The notes beneath the pieces were generated by a model that did no database searches, was not told the DNA's origin, and saw only the letters and a list, made by a program, of their open reading frames with translations. A program made the position numbers and the translations under genes. A DNA stretch of 64,000 nt, from positions 308,880 to 372,879 of the forward strand of contig JAPSLM010000003.1 in the NCBI GenBank assembly GCA_031180825.1. Reading direction: 5' to 3'. How positions within the stretch are numbered: the stretch's first letter is position 1; each line of letters starts with the position of its first letter. Source of the stretch: Paenibacillus sp. Lineage in GTDB: Bacteria > Bacillota > Bacilli > Paenibacillales > NBRC-103111. Positions 7,950 through 19,302 of this stretch are shown piece by piece.

Positions 7950-8097
7950 GCCCAAATCCCTCCTCGATTTCGGATATCCACTAGTATGTGCAAAAGTTCC
8001 ACCGATAAACAAGTGGCAATATGACCGCGGATTCGCTAAAATACAGATATGATCTATTCATCGTTATTTTATTCATAGTAGAAGAAGGTGTATCGTA

Positions 8098-9024
8098 TTG
8101 TCGGAAAAGAATCAGCCAAATGCCGTGTACGGCGGCCAAGCCGTGATTGAAGGCGTCATGTTTGCCGGCCAGAAGGTGAACGTTACGGCGGTGCGCCGAA
8201 AAGATAATACCATTCATTATCTTGAAGTTCCCAGAAAAGAAATCGGCTGGGTCCAGACGCTGAAGAAGATTCCGCTGATCCGGGGGATTGTCGGGATTGT
8301 GGAAGCGAGCGCCAAAGGGGCGCAGCACTTGAATTTTTCGGCGGAGGTGTTTGCCGAGGAAGAAGGTGTGGTTAAGGAAGAGAAGAAGGAAACGCTGACC
8401 GGCAAAATTTCCATGATTCTCGGGGTGGCGGTCGTCGGCATTTTATCCTTTTTGTTCGGCAAGTTCGTATTCACGCTTATTCCGCCGACGATCGAGCAGA
8501 TGCTGTTCGGAAGCTTGTTCGAGAACCAGATCGGCCATAACCTGATCGAAGGCTTGATCAAGATTATTTTGCTCGTCGGGTATATTTATTTTATTTCGCT
8601 TACGCCGATGATCAAACGTTTATTTCAATACCACGGAGCCGAACATAAAGTCATTAGCGCTTACGAAGCGGGACTGGAGCTCACCGTCCAGAACGTGCAG
8701 AAGTTCAGCACGCTGCATTACCGGTGCGGCAGCAGCTTCATCGTCTTTACCGTCATCGTCGGCGTCGTCATTTACTCGTTCTTTCAATACGATTCGTTCC
8801 TGGAGCGGATCATTCAACGGATCGTGCTGCTTCCGCTTGTGATCGGCGTATCCTACGAAGTATTGCGGTTTACCAACAGCCTGCGGGACATCCCGGTGCT
8901 TCGTTTCCTCGGCTATCCCGGCCTGTGGCTGCAACTGCTCACGACCAAAGAACCGGACGATTCCCAAGTGGAAGTATCCATTGCCTCCTTCAACCGGATG
9001 CGGGAGCTCGACCGGCAAATTTAA
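8098..9024 (+). CDS. yqhQ: DUF1385 membrane protein YqhQ
   Basis: 308 residues of the DUF1385 family. The signature NAVYGGQAVIEGVMFAGQ at the N-terminus and FQYHGAEHKVISAYEAGLEL plus STLHYRCGSSFIVFTVI in the middle are characteristic; four to five membrane helices follow residue 100. Homologues are needed for or linked to envelope or metal functions but no activity is established. The start is TTG 8098 behind GAAGGTG. It is divergent from yqhR and runs into yqhP 23 bp later. Confidence 0.92.
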   Translation: MSEKNQPNAVYGGQAVIEGVMFAGQKVNVTAVRRKDNTIHYLEVPRKEIGWVQTLKKIPLIRGIVGIVEASAKGAQHLNFSAEVFAEEEGVVKEEKKETLTGKISMILGVAVVGILSFLFGKFVFTLIPPTIEQMLFGSLFENQIGHNLIEGLIKIILLVGYIYFISLTPMIKRLFQYHGAEHKVISAYEAGLELTVQNVQKFSTLHYRCGSSFIVFTVIVGVVIYSFFQYDSFLERIIQRIVLLPLVIGVSYEVLRFTNSLRDIPVLRFLGYPGLWLQLLTTKEPDDSQVEVSIASFNRMRELDRQI

Positions 9025-9047
9025 TCTAAGATAAGGAGGGGTCCTGC

Positions 9048-9320
9048 ATGAGAAACCGCAACAGCACGGTCGCTTACGTGATTTTCGGCCTGATCGCCAT
9101 CGGGATACTGGCTAGTATTCTCTCCAATCCAGGCACCTTTATGATTCCGATCCTCGTATTCGGCGTCATTTTCTTCCTGTACAAATTCCCGCCGAACCGC
9201 TGGAGACAACCGAAACGGCCGTCCTCCGCCCGGTTTCAAAAAGGGAAGCGGCGCAATGCCACGTTCCGCGTCATTCCGGGCAGTAAGGACAGCTCGGATG
9301 AACCGCCCAAATACCATTGA
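9048..9320 (+). CDS. yqhP: small membrane protein YqhP-like
   Basis: 90 residues: two adjacent hydrophobic helices (residues ~8-28 and 31-47) followed by a basic tail rich in Arg, Lys and Pro. Located directly after yqhQ, the position of B. subtilis yqhP, a small membrane protein of unknown role; this positional identity is the main argument for the name. Start ATG 9048 behind AAGGAGGGG. A terminator follows. Confidence 0.7.
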   Translation: MRNRNSTVAYVIFGLIAIGILASILSNPGTFMIPILVFGVIFFLYKFPPNRWRQPKRPSSARFQKGKRRNATFRVIPGSKDSSDEPPKYH

Positions 9321-9334
9321 TTTGTTCGCAGCCC

Positions 9335-9385
9335 CAACAAAGCGGCAGCCTCTACCGAAGAGCGCTTGCCGCTTTGTTGTTTTTT
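9335..9385 (+). terminator. terminator of yqhQ-yqhP
   Basis: CAACAAAGCGGCA (9335-9347) pairs with TGCCGCTTTGTTG (9367-9379), followed by TTTTTT. It lies between the convergent yqhP and yqhO genes. Confidence 0.9.
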
Positions 9386-10374
9386 CAGGCCTTCTTCGAA
9401 TAGCGGTTCGGAATGCGGCAGACATGGGTCAAATAGTTGTGCTTGTACTCGGTCATCTTCCAATGCGCAAAAAACGCATGCGTCGCCCGCTGCCCGGATT
9501 CGAACAGCTTCAGGCTCTGCTCGGTCGTTATGTCAAAGTCGGTGATGCTGACGCCGAGCGTCGGAATTTTTACCGTGCGAAACCGGTTGCTCTCTTGAAT
9601 ATACCGGTCGTCGTGCGCCTCCAGCATGGTCGAAAACAAGGCCCGCATCATGCTGACCGGACCGTGAATGGCGTTCGGTTGTCCCGTGCCGCGGCCCACC
9701 ATCTGAAAGCCGATGGTCGGAATCATCCGGTCGATCGGGGGCGCTTCCGTCGAATCGAAAATCCACAGCGGAAAGTTGCTCAGCAGTCCTCCGTCCACAA
9801 TGTACACGAATTGATCGATGAATTTTTCTCCGGGGAGACGGTGCTCGAACGATTTGCGTATGACCACCGGATCGAAGAAATAAGGAATCGCCGTGCTCAT
9901 CCGGACGGCTTTCGCGATCATGAACCGGCGGGGATCGATACCGTAATGGGCGATGTCGTCTGGCAGGACGAGCAATTTGCGGCCGGAAATGTCGGAGGCG
10001 ATAATGCGAAGCTGATTCGGCTTCAGATCGCCGAAGGTGCGGATCCCCTTGGCCAGCAGCAGCTTATGGACCCAATGCTCCAGCGCCTCTCCGGAATACA
10101 GGCCTTTCTTGATAAACAGCCGGGCCATCGGGCCGATCAGCTTCGTATCGAAGATCCGGGAGCGCTGCAGAAAGGCGCGAAAAGGCGTTGCTTCGATTAG
10201 CTCCTTCATCTCATCCGCTCGATATCCCGCCGCAACCAATGAGGCAACAATCGCCCCGGAGGACGTTCCCGCCACTTGATGGAACGAATGTCCGAGCTGC
10301 TCGACCGCCGATACGGCCCCGGCCAGCGCGATTCCCTTCACGCCCCCGCCTTCAAACACGGCATTGATTCTCAC
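9385..10374 (-). CDS. yqhO: patatin-like phospholipase YqhO
   Basis: About 329 residues of the patatin/RssA family of serine lipid acyl hydrolases. The oxyanion loop FEGGGVKGIALAG, the nucleophile elbow GTSSGA (Ser of G-x-S-x-G) and the catalytic Asp in VDGGLLSNFP form the Ser-Asp dyad. Likely acts on membrane phospholipid or acyl esters from the cytoplasmic face. A GTG at 10374 is preferred: AGAGGGG lies just before it and the protein then begins directly with the patatin core. Neighbour of mntR as in B. subtilis. Confidence 0.92.
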   Translation of the reverse strand: MRINAVFEGGGVKGIALAGAVSAVEQLGHSFHQVAGTSSGAIVASLVAAGYRADEMKELIEATPFRAFLQRSRIFDTKLIGPMARLFIKKGLYSGEALEHWVHKLLLAKGIRTFGDLKPNQLRIIASDISGRKLLVLPDDIAHYGIDPRRFMIAKAVRMSTAIPYFFDPVVIRKSFEHRLPGEKFIDQFVYIVDGGLLSNFPLWIFDSTEAPPIDRMIPTIGFQMVGRGTGQPNAIHGPVSMMRALFSTMLEAHDDRYIQESNRFRTVKIPTLGVSITDFDITTEQSLKLFESGQRATHAFFAHWKMTEYKHNYLTHVCRIPNRYSKKA

Positions 10375-10446
10375 CCCGCATCCCCTCTTCCCGCAAAGTC
10401 CTTCCAAGAGTATGTATGAGGTGATGAATTGTCCTTATGCCAGGGA

Positions 10447-10475
10447 AAGAAAAAAAAGCCCCCGATTCCGGAGGC
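10447..10475 (-). terminator. terminator of mntR
   Basis: AGCCTCC-GGAATC-GGGGGCT forms a short GC-rich stem on the minus strand overlapping the mntR stop, followed by eight Ts. Confidence 0.85.
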
Positions 10476-10898
10476 TTACGATTCTTCCAGCTCTTTCTTC
10501 AGGCGCAGCAGCTCTTCGCCGCGGGTGGTGTCGCGCTTGAAATATTCAAGCAGCGTCTCGATGCAGGTGATGGAGTCCCAGCTCAAATGATGCTCAATGC
10601 CCTCGACGTCCTTGTAAATATTTTCCTCGGAAACGCCGATCATCGTCAAGAACTCTTCCAGCAGATGATGACGGTCCACCAGCCGCTTTCCGACCTTCTG
10701 CCCTTTCGACGTGAGCACAAGACCGCGGTATTTTTCGTAAATTAAGTAGTTGTCTTTGTCGAGCTTCTGAATCATTTTCGTCACCGAAGACGGATGGACC
10801 TCGAGTCCTTCGGCGATGTCGGAAACGCGCGCGTACCCTTTCTCATCGATTAATTTATAAATTCGTTCCAAATAATCTTCCATACTGGGCGTAGCCAT
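10476..10898 (-). CDS. mntR: manganese-responsive transcriptional repressor MntR
   Basis: 140 residues of the DtxR/MntR family: an N-terminal winged helix and a C-terminal dimerisation domain, without the SH3-like domain of DtxR. The Mn2+ ligands are at exactly the B. subtilis positions: Asp8, Glu11, His77, Glu99, Glu102 and His103. It represses manganese importers when manganese is plentiful. ATG 10898 follows GGGAGGA. No manganese transporter is in the window, so its targets are elsewhere. Confidence 0.96.
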   Translation of the reverse strand: MATPSMEDYLERIYKLIDEKGYARVSDIAEGLEVHPSSVTKMIQKLDKDNYLIYEKYRGLVLTSKGQKVGKRLVDRHHLLEEFLTMIGVSEENIYKDVEGIEHHLSWDSITCIETLLEYFKRDTTRGEELLRLKKELEES

Positions 10899-11138
10899 TC
10901 CGCGTTCCTCCCGTGTTCCAAAGACGAATCTCGGTAATTTTATGATACACTGATTGATTTATGCAAAGCAAGCGTTTGCTGTGAGGGATAAATTGCTCAG
11001 TGGGCACATCAAATTCCCATGTGTGCGCATCGAGTGAATGAAGCAAGCTAAGGTCATTATAAGCGTTCTTAACTATATCACAGCCTCATTCCGTAAGCAA
11101 GTCCGATACGATACGTACCATCAGGAGGGATCACGCAT

Positions 11139-12200
11139 ATGACCACCGAGCTGCTTGCACCCCCGATCCGCCAGACGCAGGTGTTTGTCCCGGAGCTCGT
11201 CTATTTCGAGCCCGACGCCCTGGACTACCCCAAAGGCAAGCGAATCCATGAATGGGCGCTGAAGGAAGGACTTCCGATCCGCATGACGACGTCCCACAAC
11301 CGGATCACGAACCTTCCGGGCGAAAGCGATCTGGAGAAATACCGGATCGCCAAACGAACGCTGGTCGTAGGAATCCGCAAAACGCTGAAATTCGATACGT
11401 CCAAGCCGTCTGCCGAGTACGCCATCCCGATCGCGACAGGCTGTATGGCGCATTGTCATTACTGTTATCTGCAGACGACGCTCGGAGCGAAGCCTTATAT
11501 CCGGGTCTATGTCAATACCGACGAAATTCTGAATCGGGCCAAGCAGTATATTGAAGAAAGAGCGCCGGAAATTACCCGGTTCGAAGCGGCCTGTACGTCC
11601 GACCCTGTCGGGCTTGAGCATATCTCGGGCTCATTGAAGGAATACATCGAATTTATGGGACGGGAACCGCTGGGCCGGCTTCGTTTCGTAACGAAATTTC
11701 ACCACGTGGAACCGCTGCTGGATGCCAAGCACAACGGTCATACCAGGTTCCGGTTCAGCGTCAACGCCGACTATGTGATCAAAAACTTCGAGCCGGCGAC
11801 CTCCAGCTTCTACGAGCGCATCGAGGCGGCCGGGAAAGTAGCCAAGGCCGGCTATCCGCTCGGCTTTATCATTGCCCCCATCGTTTGGCACGAAGGCTGG
11901 GAGGAAGGCTACGCAGAGCTGCTGCACAAATTGAAAGAGGCCCTTCCGCCGGAAGCGACCTCTGACCTCACGTTCGAATTGATTCAGCACCGGTTTACGA
12001 AAACGGCCAAAAATATTATCCGTCAGCGCTATCCGAAGACGAAGCTGGAGATGGACGAAGCGAAGCGGAAATACAAATGGGGCCGATGGGGCCAGGGCAA
12101 ATATGTCTATCCCGACGAGCAGGCCGCGGCGCTGCGCGAGTTTATCAGTGAACGCATCTTCACCCATTTTCCAAAGGCGAGCATCGATTATTTCACCTGA
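11139..12200 (+). CDS. splB: spore photoproduct lyase
   Basis: 353 residues. Radical SAM enzyme that repairs the 5-thyminyl-5,6-dihydrothymine dimer during spore germination. The [4Fe-4S] motif is Cys102-x3-Cys106-x2-Cys109 (GCMAHCHYCYLQ), and Cys152 in ACTSDPVGLEH corresponds to the conserved H-donor cysteine (Cys141 in B. subtilis). ATG 11139 has CAGGAGGGA upstream. No splA is present upstream. The 240-bp region before it contains no gene; I could not recognise a convincing sigma-G promoter. It converges with ccdA with a 10-bp gap and no clear terminator. Confidence 0.95.
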   Translation: MTTELLAPPIRQTQVFVPELVYFEPDALDYPKGKRIHEWALKEGLPIRMTTSHNRITNLPGESDLEKYRIAKRTLVVGIRKTLKFDTSKPSAEYAIPIATGCMAHCHYCYLQTTLGAKPYIRVYVNTDEILNRAKQYIEERAPEITRFEAACTSDPVGLEHISGSLKEYIEFMGREPLGRLRFVTKFHHVEPLLDAKHNGHTRFRFSVNADYVIKNFEPATSSFYERIEAAGKVAKAGYPLGFIIAPIVWHEGWEEGYAELLHKLKEALPPEATSDLTFELIQHRFTKTAKNIIRQRYPKTKLEMDEAKRKYKWGRWGQGKYVYPDEQAAALREFISERIFTHFPKASIDYFT

Positions 12201-12210
12201 CACCTTAGCG

Positions 12211-12918
12211 TCAGCCAATCCAGGAAGGCGTAATGCCCTGCAGCCAGATCGTGATCCGGGTCATTTGATCCGTGTACAGCAGCACGGCTACGACGAGCAT
12301 CACGCCTCCGCCTACTTTCATCATGGTAGCGGAATATTTCAAGATCCATTTGGTCGATCCGATGAAGAACGCAAGAATGAAGAACGGGATCGCGAAGCCA
12401 AGCGAATACGCGGAAATGAGCGGCAGCCAGGAATTCGGTTCGGTTGCCGCCAGCATCAGCATCGCGGACAGAATCGGGCCGATGCAGGGAGACCACCCTG
12501 CAGCGAAGCCGATGCCGATCAGCAGCGAGCCAAGGTACCCGGCAGGCTTCGACTTGATCTGCAGCTTGCGCTCGCGCATGAGCCACTGCGGCTGGAAAAT
12601 GCCGAGCAGAAACAGTCCCATCACAAAGATCATGATCGCCGAAATTTGCCGGAGCAGGTCGCGGTAGTCCAGGAAAACGTTGGCAATGACGTTGGCTCCG
12701 AGTCCCAGCGTGTAGAAGATGATGGAGAATCCGAGAATGAAGCTGAGCGTATGGGTAATCAGCTTGAACCGGACTTCTTTGGCACTTTGCTCGTCCTTGA
12801 GCTTCCCGACGGAAACGCCGGTGATGTAGGACAAATACGAAGGATACAGCGGCAAGCAGCAGGGCGATATGAAAGAAACGAAGCCTGCCCACAGCGCGAT
12901 CCAAATGTTAAGTTCCAC
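12211..12918 (-). CDS. ccdA: cytochrome c biogenesis / thiol transporter CcdA
   Basis: 235 residues and six membrane helices of the DsbD-like CcdA family. It carries reducing power across the membrane for cytochrome c maturation and, in sporeformers, for spore cortex thiol chemistry (StoA). The redox cysteines are in helix 1 (SPCCLPLYPSYLS) and helix 4 (GWSPCIGPILSA). The start is GTG 12918 with a weak upstream AAAGGAT. It lies 36 bp downstream of znuB on the same strand and could be the last gene of the zinc operon. There is no ResBC or thioredoxin partner nearby. Confidence 0.92.
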   Translation of the reverse strand: MELNIWIALWAGFVSFISPCCLPLYPSYLSYITGVSVGKLKDEQSAKEVRFKLITHTLSFILGFSIIFYTLGLGANVIANVFLDYRDLLRQISAIMIFVMGLFLLGIFQPQWLMRERKLQIKSKPAGYLGSLLIGIGFAAGWSPCIGPILSAMLMLAATEPNSWLPLISAYSLGFAIPFFILAFFIGSTKWILKYSATMMKVGGGVMLVVAVLLYTDQMTRITIWLQGITPSWIG

Positions 12919-12954
12919 GGCTACCGTTCACCATCCTTTTACCTCTTTGTTAAC

Positions 12955-13758
12955 TTACAAGCGAAGTCCCCGTTTTACCGTCAAAATGCCGATGAGCATC
13001 GCGATCAGCATCAGCACGACCGTCGCTCCGGGCGCCAAGTCCCACACGCCTGCGGAGACAAGCCCGGCAATAACCGCAAGCTCGGAGAACAAAATCGACC
13101 AGAAGATCGAATGCTTGAAGCTCCGGGCGACAAGCAGGCTGCAGGCGACCGGAATCGTCAGCAGCGAGGACACGAGCAGGGCTCCGACGATTTTGATCGA
13201 GACGCTGATCACCAGCGCCGTCAGCATCGTGATCATAATATTATAGAAGCGCAGCGGCAGGCCGCTCACGCCGGCCGCGTCTTCGTCGAAGAAGAGCAGG
13301 AACATTTCCTTGTAATTGATCAGCACGAAAGCGACAACGATGGCCGCGACGCCGCCGACGACCCAAAGGTCGGTATTATCCAGCGTATAAATGCTGCCGA
13401 AAAAGTAGCTCATGACGTTAATGTTAAAGCCTTTGCCGATCGTGAACAGCAGAGTGGCCAGCGCCACGCCGCCCGACATAATAATCGCGATCGACAGCTC
13501 GGCGTAGGTCTTGTACGCTTTGCGCAGCCGCTCGATGCCGAACGAGGCCAGCAGGGCGAACAGCAGCCCGACGCCGATCGGGTACACGTTGATCAAAAAT
13601 CCGAGCGCGACCCCCGCGATCGATACGTGCGCGAGCGTGTCTCCGATCATCGACAAGCGGCGCAGCACGAGAAATACGCCCATAAGCGGAGCGGTCAAGC
13701 CGATTAACAAGCCGCCGATCAGCGCCCGCTGAAAAAAGTATTCGGTAAAGATATCCAA
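12955..13758 (-). CDS. znuB: zinc ABC transporter permease ZnuB
   Basis: About 267 residues, eight or nine membrane helices of the ABC-3 permease family (ZnuB/MntB type). Signature GLLIGLTAPLMGVFLVLRRLSMIGDTLAHVS near the N-terminus is typical. A TTG at 13758 is the probable start because AGGAG is 10 bases upstream and it yields the standard N-terminus; an ATG at 13788 has no spaced ribosome site. It works with ZnuC and ZnuA encoded just upstream; the His-rich ZnuA and Zur box argue for zinc rather than manganese. Confidence 0.92.
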   Translation of the reverse strand: MDIFTEYFFQRALIGGLLIGLTAPLMGVFLVLRRLSMIGDTLAHVSIAGVALGFLINVYPIGVGLLFALLASFGIERLRKAYKTYAELSIAIIMSGGVALATLLFTIGKGFNINVMSYFFGSIYTLDNTDLWVVGGVAAIVVAFVLINYKEMFLLFFDEDAAGVSGLPLRFYNIMITMLTALVISVSIKIVGALLVSSLLTIPVACSLLVARSFKHSIFWSILFSELAVIAGLVSAGVWDLAPGATVVLMLIAMLIGILTVKRGLRL

Positions 13759-13812
13759 AGCCAGTTCTCTCCTATCTACCCGCTGCATCCTGCCGTCGTT
13801 ATACGGTCAGGG

Positions 13813-14589
13813 TTAAACTTCAATCGTCTCTCTAAGCTGCTGCATCGAGTGAGTCAGGTCGGTTTCGCGGCAATTTTCCGGCTCGTGCGTATGCTTGATA
13901 TAGAACGATAAGCCGCCGCTTTTTTGCACCGAGTCCTCCCCGAGATACGATTGGATCATATCCATATCGTGCGAGACCATGATAAACGTGATGTGGTGAT
14001 GCTGGTGCATATGCCGGATCATGCGGAAAAAGCCGGCCTGCGTCTCGGCGTCGATACCGACGGTGGGCTCGTCCAGAATAAGCAGCTCCGGATTGTTAAT
14101 TAACGCCCGGGCGAGGAATACCCGCTGCTGCTGTCCGCCGGACAATTGGCCGATCCGCCGGTCCGCCAGGTCTTCGATGCGCATCGCATAGAGCGCGTCG
14201 TCCGCTTTGCTCCGCTCCTGCTTGCTGAGACGGCGGAACATATTCTTTTTACCGAACAGCCCGGAGGTGACGACCTCGCGAACCGTAGCCGGAAAGAGCG
14301 GATTCAACGCGTTTTTCTGCGGCACGTACCCGACGCGCTCCCAGTCGCGGAACTGGTCGACGGGCTGGCCGAACAGACGGATTTCGCCGCGAGCTGGCTT
14401 CAGCAGCCCGACGATCATCTTCAGCAGCGTCGTCTTGCCTGCGCCGTTGGAACCGACCAATCCGACAAAATCGCGCTCCAGAATCGAGAAATTCAAGCCG
14501 TGGATCACGGGTTTATTTTCATAAGAAAAAAAGATGTCATCGATCGTGACGATCTGTTGATGACATCCAAAGCGAGCATTCGTTTGCAT
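13813..14589 (-). CDS. znuC: zinc ABC transporter ATPase ZnuC
   Basis: 258 residues with all ABC motifs: Walker A GSNGAGKTT, Q-loop YVPQKN, signature LSGGQQQR, Walker B LLILDEPT and the switch His in MVSHD. It energises uptake through ZnuB. The C-terminal ~45 residues include a His/Cys-containing tail (HTHEPENC) seen in other zinc ATPases. ATG 14589 lies 31 bp after the znuA stop; the three genes clearly form one operon. Confidence 0.94.
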   Translation of the reverse strand: MQTNARFGCHQQIVTIDDIFFSYENKPVIHGLNFSILERDFVGLVGSNGAGKTTLLKMIVGLLKPARGEIRLFGQPVDQFRDWERVGYVPQKNALNPLFPATVREVVTSGLFGKKNMFRRLSKQERSKADDALYAMRIEDLADRRIGQLSGGQQQRVFLARALINNPELLILDEPTVGIDAETQAGFFRMIRHMHQHHHITFIMVSHDMDMIQSYLGEDSVQKSGGLSFYIKHTHEPENCRETDLTHSMQQLRETIEV

Positions 14590-14620
14590 GGCAAAGCTCC
14601 TTATACGGAAGGTCTCCCTT

Positions 14621-15649
14621 CTATTGTAATGCTTTTAATAAATTATTCAAATTGTTTTCCATCAGGGTCACATAATCGTCACCCTTTTTCGCCTGCTCCT
14701 CGGTCAGCCCTTCGATCGGGCTCAAGACAAGCGTTTCGACTCCGGCGTCCTTGGCAAGCGTCTTGGCCAGCTTATCGGATACAAGCTCTTCAAAGAATAT
14801 ATATTTGACTTGATTGTCTTTAATGAATTGCAAAATATTTTTCATATCCTTGGACGTCGGCTCGGCATCCGGAGCCAGCCCCATAATCGCCTTCTGGTTC
14901 AGTCCGTAAGCTTTGGCCAAATACCCGAACGATTGGTGCGTCACGACAATATCCTTCTTGGACGTCTTGGCCAGCTCGCTCTTGTATTTGCCGTCTAATT
15001 GATCAAGCCGGTCGGCGAGCTTCTTGAAGTTCGCTTCGTAATCGGCTTTGTGCTCCCCGTCGACTTGAATCAACGCGTCCTTGATGTTAGCGGCCAGCTG
15101 CTTGGCGTTGGCCGGGTTCAGCCATACGTGCGGGTCCGTATTGCCCTCGTGCTCGTGGGGCTCGTGGCCGTGCTCGTCCTTGCCTTCTTCTTTCTTCTCG
15201 CCATGGCCGTGCTCATCTTTCTTCTCGTTATGGCCGTGCTCGTGCCCATGTTCCTCTTCCGTGCCGGGAAGCAGCTCGATGCCGCGGCTTGCTTCGACCA
15301 CAACGGTCTTGCTGTCTTTCTTCAAGCTGTCAAGCGTATCCTGTACCCAACCCTCGAAGCCGGCGCCTAAATAGATGAACAGATCCGATTTGGTCAAATT
15401 TTGCATGTCGCGGCTCTTCGGCGACCAATCGTGGGGCTCGACGCCGGCCGGCACCAGATTGACGACGTTGACGTGATCTCCGCCGATCTTGGAGGCAAAA
15501 TCATATAAAGGATAAAAGCTGGCTACGATATTGATCTTGCCGTTCACAAGCGCAGGCTGCGAACGTCCTCCGCAGGCGGACAGCACGGTAGACAGCAGCA
15601 GGACCAGGATGACGGGAAGGATGGCCCGTTTGACGAATGTTCGCTTCAT
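14621..15649 (-). CDS. znuA: zinc-binding lipoprotein ZnuA
   Basis: 342 residues. A signal peptide ends in the lipobox LSACGG, so the protein is a membrane-anchored lipoprotein that captures extracellular Zn2+ for ZnuBC. A long charged loop of alternating His, Glu, Lys and Asp (roughly residues 137-185, many HGH and EHGH repeats) precedes DPHVWLNP, the canonical ligand region; such loops mark zinc-specific cluster A-I proteins. ATG 15649 follows CGGAGGG. A sigma-A promoter and a Zur-like operator lie directly upstream. Confidence 0.95.
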   Translation of the reverse strand: MKRTFVKRAILPVILVLLLSTVLSACGGRSQPALVNGKINIVASFYPLYDFASKIGGDHVNVVNLVPAGVEPHDWSPKSRDMQNLTKSDLFIYLGAGFEGWVQDTLDSLKKDSKTVVVEASRGIELLPGTEEEHGHEHGHNEKKDEHGHGEKKEEGKDEHGHEPHEHEGNTDPHVWLNPANAKQLAANIKDALIQVDGEHKADYEANFKKLADRLDQLDGKYKSELAKTSKKDIVVTHQSFGYLAKAYGLNQKAIMGLAPDAEPTSKDMKNILQFIKDNQVKYIFFEELVSDKLAKTLAKDAGVETLVLSPIEGLTEEQAKKGDDYVTLMENNLNNLLKALQ

Positions 15650-15670
15650 GTGATGATACCCTCCGAAATG

Positions 15671-15693
15671 TAAATCGTAATTTTTTTCATTAA
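15671..15693 (-). promoter_or_regulatory. Zur-box-like operator of the znu operon
   Basis: TAAATCGTAAT at 15671-15681 is a perfect half of the Firmicute Zur consensus (AAATCGTAAT-N-ATTACGATTT); the other half matches at about 6 of 11 positions. It covers the expected transcription start of the promoter TTGACA (15730-15725), 17-bp spacer, TATAAT (15707-15702) and so would repress znuACB when zinc is sufficient. A second half site, ATTACGATAAA, lies at 15745-15755. Confidence 0.7.
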
Positions 15694-15701
15694 CAACGAC
15701 G

Positions 15702-15730
15702 ATTATACGCCCTGCCCCTCCGCTTGTCAA
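15702..15730 (-). promoter_or_regulatory. sigma-A promoter of znuACB
   Basis: Minus strand TTGACA (15730-15725), 17-bp spacer, TATAAT (15707-15702): both hexamers match consensus exactly and the spacing is ideal. The transcript would start about 45 bp before the znuA ATG. Confidence 0.8.
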
Positions 15731-15759
15731 CGGTAAATGTAGAAATTACGATAAAGCCC

Positions 15760-15800
15760 AAAAACCCCCTTTGCGCCTGCTGTTGGCAAAGGAGGTTTTG
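15760..15800 (-). terminator. terminator of the Gfo/Idh/MocA gene
   Basis: AAAACCTCCTTTG (15799-15787) pairs with CAAAGGGGGTTTTT (15774-15760) on the minus strand, just after the oxidoreductase stop codon. Confidence 0.85.
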
Positions 15801-15819
15801 AAAAACATTTGATTGGAAG

Positions 15820-16893
15820 CTACTCTGCGCGAACTGCCTGCTGCTGGGCTTTCAAGCACAGCTCCGCCGCTTTGAAGGCGTGCTCCTGCGTCATCGCGTT
15901 TTCCGTCCGGTGAATGCAATCGAGGATCAATTGCCCGAAATACGGATAGCCGACTTCGCCCTGAACGGAGTAATGCCGCTCGCCTTCCTTATTCACCAAA
16001 TAAACGTGGTCGCCCTGCTGATCCCGGGCGATATCGATATATTTGCGCAGCTCGATGTACCCGTCCGTTCCGACGATGAGCGTCCGGCCGTCGCCCCAGG
16101 TGCCGAGGCCGTCCGGCGTCAGCCAGTCGACGCGGAAGTAGAAGGTCGCGCCGTTATCGGCGGTCAGCGTGGCGTCTCCGAAGTCTTCCAGCTCCGGGTA
16201 CTGCTTGTTGTTATAGTTGGCTACCCGGCTGCTGACGACCGTGGCGTCCTTGGCGCCGGTATAGAACAGGAACTGCTCGATCTGATGGCTGCCGATGTCG
16301 CACAGAATGCCGCCGTATTTCTCCCGCTCGAAAAACCACTGCGGACGGGTCGGCGCATTCAGCCGGTGCGGGCCCCACCCCATCACGTGAACAACGCGCC
16401 CGATCGCGCCCTTCCGAATCAACTCTCCGGCGAACACGGCGCTTTCCACATGCAGCCGCTCGCTGTAATAGACCATGTATTTCCGGCCCGTTTCCTTCAC
16501 TTTGGCACGGGCGGCTTCAAGCTGCGATAACGCGGTGAATGGCGTCTTGTCGGTGAAGTAGTCTTTTCCCGCGCTCATGACGCGAATCCCAAGCGCTCCG
16601 CGCTCCGAAGGAACGGCCGCTGCCGCGACGAGTCGAATCCTCGGATCGCGCAGAATTTCGTCCTCCGAAGCGGCAGCCTTGGCTTGCGGATACCGCTTGA
16701 CGAACGCTTCGACTTTCGCCGGGTCCGGATCGTAGACGGCGACCAAGTCGGCTCCCGCTTCGATAAGGCCGTTGCACATGCCGTAAATATGGCCGTGATC
16801 CAGCCCTATTGCGGCGAAAGCGAACTCGCCCGGTTTGACGACCGGATTCGATTTCCCCTGCGGCGCATAATTCATTCCGTCGTTCTTCTGCAT
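15820..16893 (-). CDS. Gfo/Idh/MocA-family NAD(P)-dependent oxidoreductase
   Basis: 357 residues. An N-terminal Rossmann domain (AAIGLDHGHIYGMCNGLIEA, then VAVYDPDPAK) is followed by the Gfo/Idh/MocA alpha/beta domain with DKTPFTALSQLEAAR (the EKPx-like catalytic Lys motif is DKTP here) and CDIGSHQIEQFLFYTGA. Enzymes of this family oxidise sugars, inositols or sugar derivatives; substrate not identifiable. ATG 16893 follows GGGAGG. It is monocistronic, with its own terminator. Confidence 0.88.
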   Translation of the reverse strand: MQKNDGMNYAPQGKSNPVVKPGEFAFAAIGLDHGHIYGMCNGLIEAGADLVAVYDPDPAKVEAFVKRYPQAKAAASEDEILRDPRIRLVAAAAVPSERGALGIRVMSAGKDYFTDKTPFTALSQLEAARAKVKETGRKYMVYYSERLHVESAVFAGELIRKGAIGRVVHVMGWGPHRLNAPTRPQWFFEREKYGGILCDIGSHQIEQFLFYTGAKDATVVSSRVANYNNKQYPELEDFGDATLTADNGATFYFRVDWLTPDGLGTWGDGRTLIVGTDGYIELRKYIDIARDQQGDHVYLVNKEGERHYSVQGEVGYPYFGQLILDCIHRTENAMTQEHAFKAAELCLKAQQQAVRAE

Positions 16894-16943
16894 ACAAGAA
16901 GCCTCCCACTATGGTAGAAATCGATTGTTCACGTGAACAAACC

Positions 16944-19255
<2,312 letters not shown>

Positions 19256-19302
19256 GTTCATGGGACTGTTATGCCAAATATATCGAAAATGAACCGTCCG
19301 TG

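Noticed and set aside
11000..11138. Possible sigma-G promoter before splB (GAATG and CATTATA)
   Set aside because: The spacing between the two boxes is 14 bp, too short for the sigma-G consensus; not supported.
12103..13707. Plus-strand open frame of 534 codons opposite ccdA and znuB
   Set aside because: Antisense to two clear membrane protein genes; composition (Gln, Arg, His, Asp rich) is that of a shadow frame.
15731..15755. Second complete Zur box
   Set aside because: Only the ATTACGATAAA half matches; the left half is out of register, so I list it as a half site only.
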